From positions 496,001 through 560,000 of the forward strand of contig CAVRGJ010000002.1 of NCBI GenBank assembly GCA_963720705.1: a stretch of 64,000 nt of DNA. Direction: 5' to 3'. Source of the stretch: DASWJZ01 sp963720705. Lineage in GTDB: Bacteria > Pseudomonadota > Alphaproteobacteria > Rhizobiales > Afifellaceae. Both the position numbers and the translations under genes were made by a program. Positions 63,599-64,000 of the stretch are shown in pieces; position 1 is the stretch's first letter; each line of letters begins with the position of its first letter. The notes beneath the pieces were generated by a model. It made no database searches. It saw nothing but the letters and a program-made list of their open reading frames with translations, and was not told where the DNA came from.

Positions 63599-63737
63599 TT
63601 CACTGTCATAGCGTCCGGAGCCGCGGGCGGCCAATTGTTGACAGGCTGGGCAGGCCCCAGCATATACGCCCGCGCGACGGAACCGTCCGCCCGCGGGGTC
63701 TCGGTTTGTATTGCCGGCTTCCGGGCGAAACCGGGCC

Positions 63738-63823
63738 GGGAGAGTGTCCCGAGTGGCAAAGGGGGCGGACTGTAAATCCGCTGGCGTCAGCCTTCGTAGG
63801 TTCGAGTCCTACCTCTCCCACCA
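63738..63823 (+). tRNA. tRNA-Tyr (anticodon GTA)
   Basis: An 86-base class II tRNA with acceptor GGGAGAG/CTCTCCC, anticodon loop ACTGTAAAT with GTA, a long variable arm, T arm GTTCGAGTC and encoded CCA. Confidence 0.96.
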
Positions 63824-63912
63824 TCCTGCGTCGTGCTCCGCGCTTCGCAGGATTTACGCTTGTGCAGGATGCTGACTTGCCTCGCTCCGCCGTGATATGT
63901 GCGGGGCGGTTC

Positions 63913-63986
63913 GCGGGTGTAGCTCAATGGTAGAGCAACAGCCTTCCAAGCTGATGACGAGGGTTCGATTCCCTTCACCCGCTCCA
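63913..63986 (+). tRNA. tRNA-Gly (anticodon TCC)
   Basis: A 74-base tRNA with acceptor GCGGGTG/CACCCGC, D arm TAGCTCAATGGTAGAGC, anticodon stem CAGC/GCTG with loop CTTCCAA, T arm GTTCGATTC and encoded CCA. It follows tRNA-Tyr by 89 bases. Confidence 0.96.
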
Positions 63987-64000
63987 TTCAGCGCCCGATG

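Overview
The window looks like a chromosomal piece of an alphaproteobacterium, most likely of the order Hyphomicrobiales. The basis is family content: a PAS_5 protein beside a PilZ protein, DUF2336, a SleB-type hydrolase, DUF6894, a BA14K-like protein and succinoglycan-type polysaccharide genes. GC is high and coding is dense. I ran no searches, so names rest on motifs read by eye.

Layout. (1) 1-14.2 kb is a compact, very GC-rich core segment: PilZ (cut by the window edge), PAS, rhomboid protease, CBS, hisI, a SufU/NifU-like scaffold, a tautomerase, an SMP-30 lactonase-like protein, yidD, thrS, nitroreductase, a CoA-ester lyase with a MaoC dehydratase, DUF2336, a SleB-type lipoprotein, NAD kinase and small unknowns. 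(2) 14.2-20.5 kb is sparse accessory DNA of lower GC: an AAA+ ATPase with a coupled partner, a broken porin, a VanZ-like protein, a cupin and two DUF6894 genes. (3) 20.5-58.2 kb is one large exopolysaccharide locus. A pair of paralogous LuxR-type regulators brackets it, pointing inward. It holds an initiating sugar transferase, six glycosyltransferases, a pyruvyltransferase-like protein, flippase, polymerase, a Wzc-like co-polymerase, two OPX export proteins, a TolC-like channel, two glycoside hydrolases and a sugar-modifying cassette at 48.9-57.4 kb. That cassette contains a class III PLP enzyme, an SDR, a DUF4910 protein, RmlC, a 2-oxoglutarate oxygenase-like protein, a C-methyltransferase, RfbF and a PIG-L deacetylase. 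(4) 58.2-61.4 kb holds small unknowns, a third DUF6894 gene and a mannose-6-phosphate-isomerase-type cupin. (5) 61.4-64 kb is core again: tRNA-Thr, a BA14K-like protein, rlmB, tRNA-Tyr and tRNA-Gly.

How the genes fit. The locus is close to complete for a Wzx/Wzy-type polymer. An ExoY-like transferase loads the first sugar on the lipid carrier, the glycosyltransferases extend it, the flippase moves the unit, the polymerase joins units and the Wzc-like protein sets length. The two OPX proteins, perhaps with the TolC-like protein, would export the polymer. The cassette suggests a CDP- or dTDP-linked branched sugar.

Caution. Seven genes, including the housekeeping rlmB, carry apparent frameshifts. 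Five of them need only one base change. Either the assembly has indel errors or several export and modification genes are broken; this should be settled before biological conclusions are drawn.
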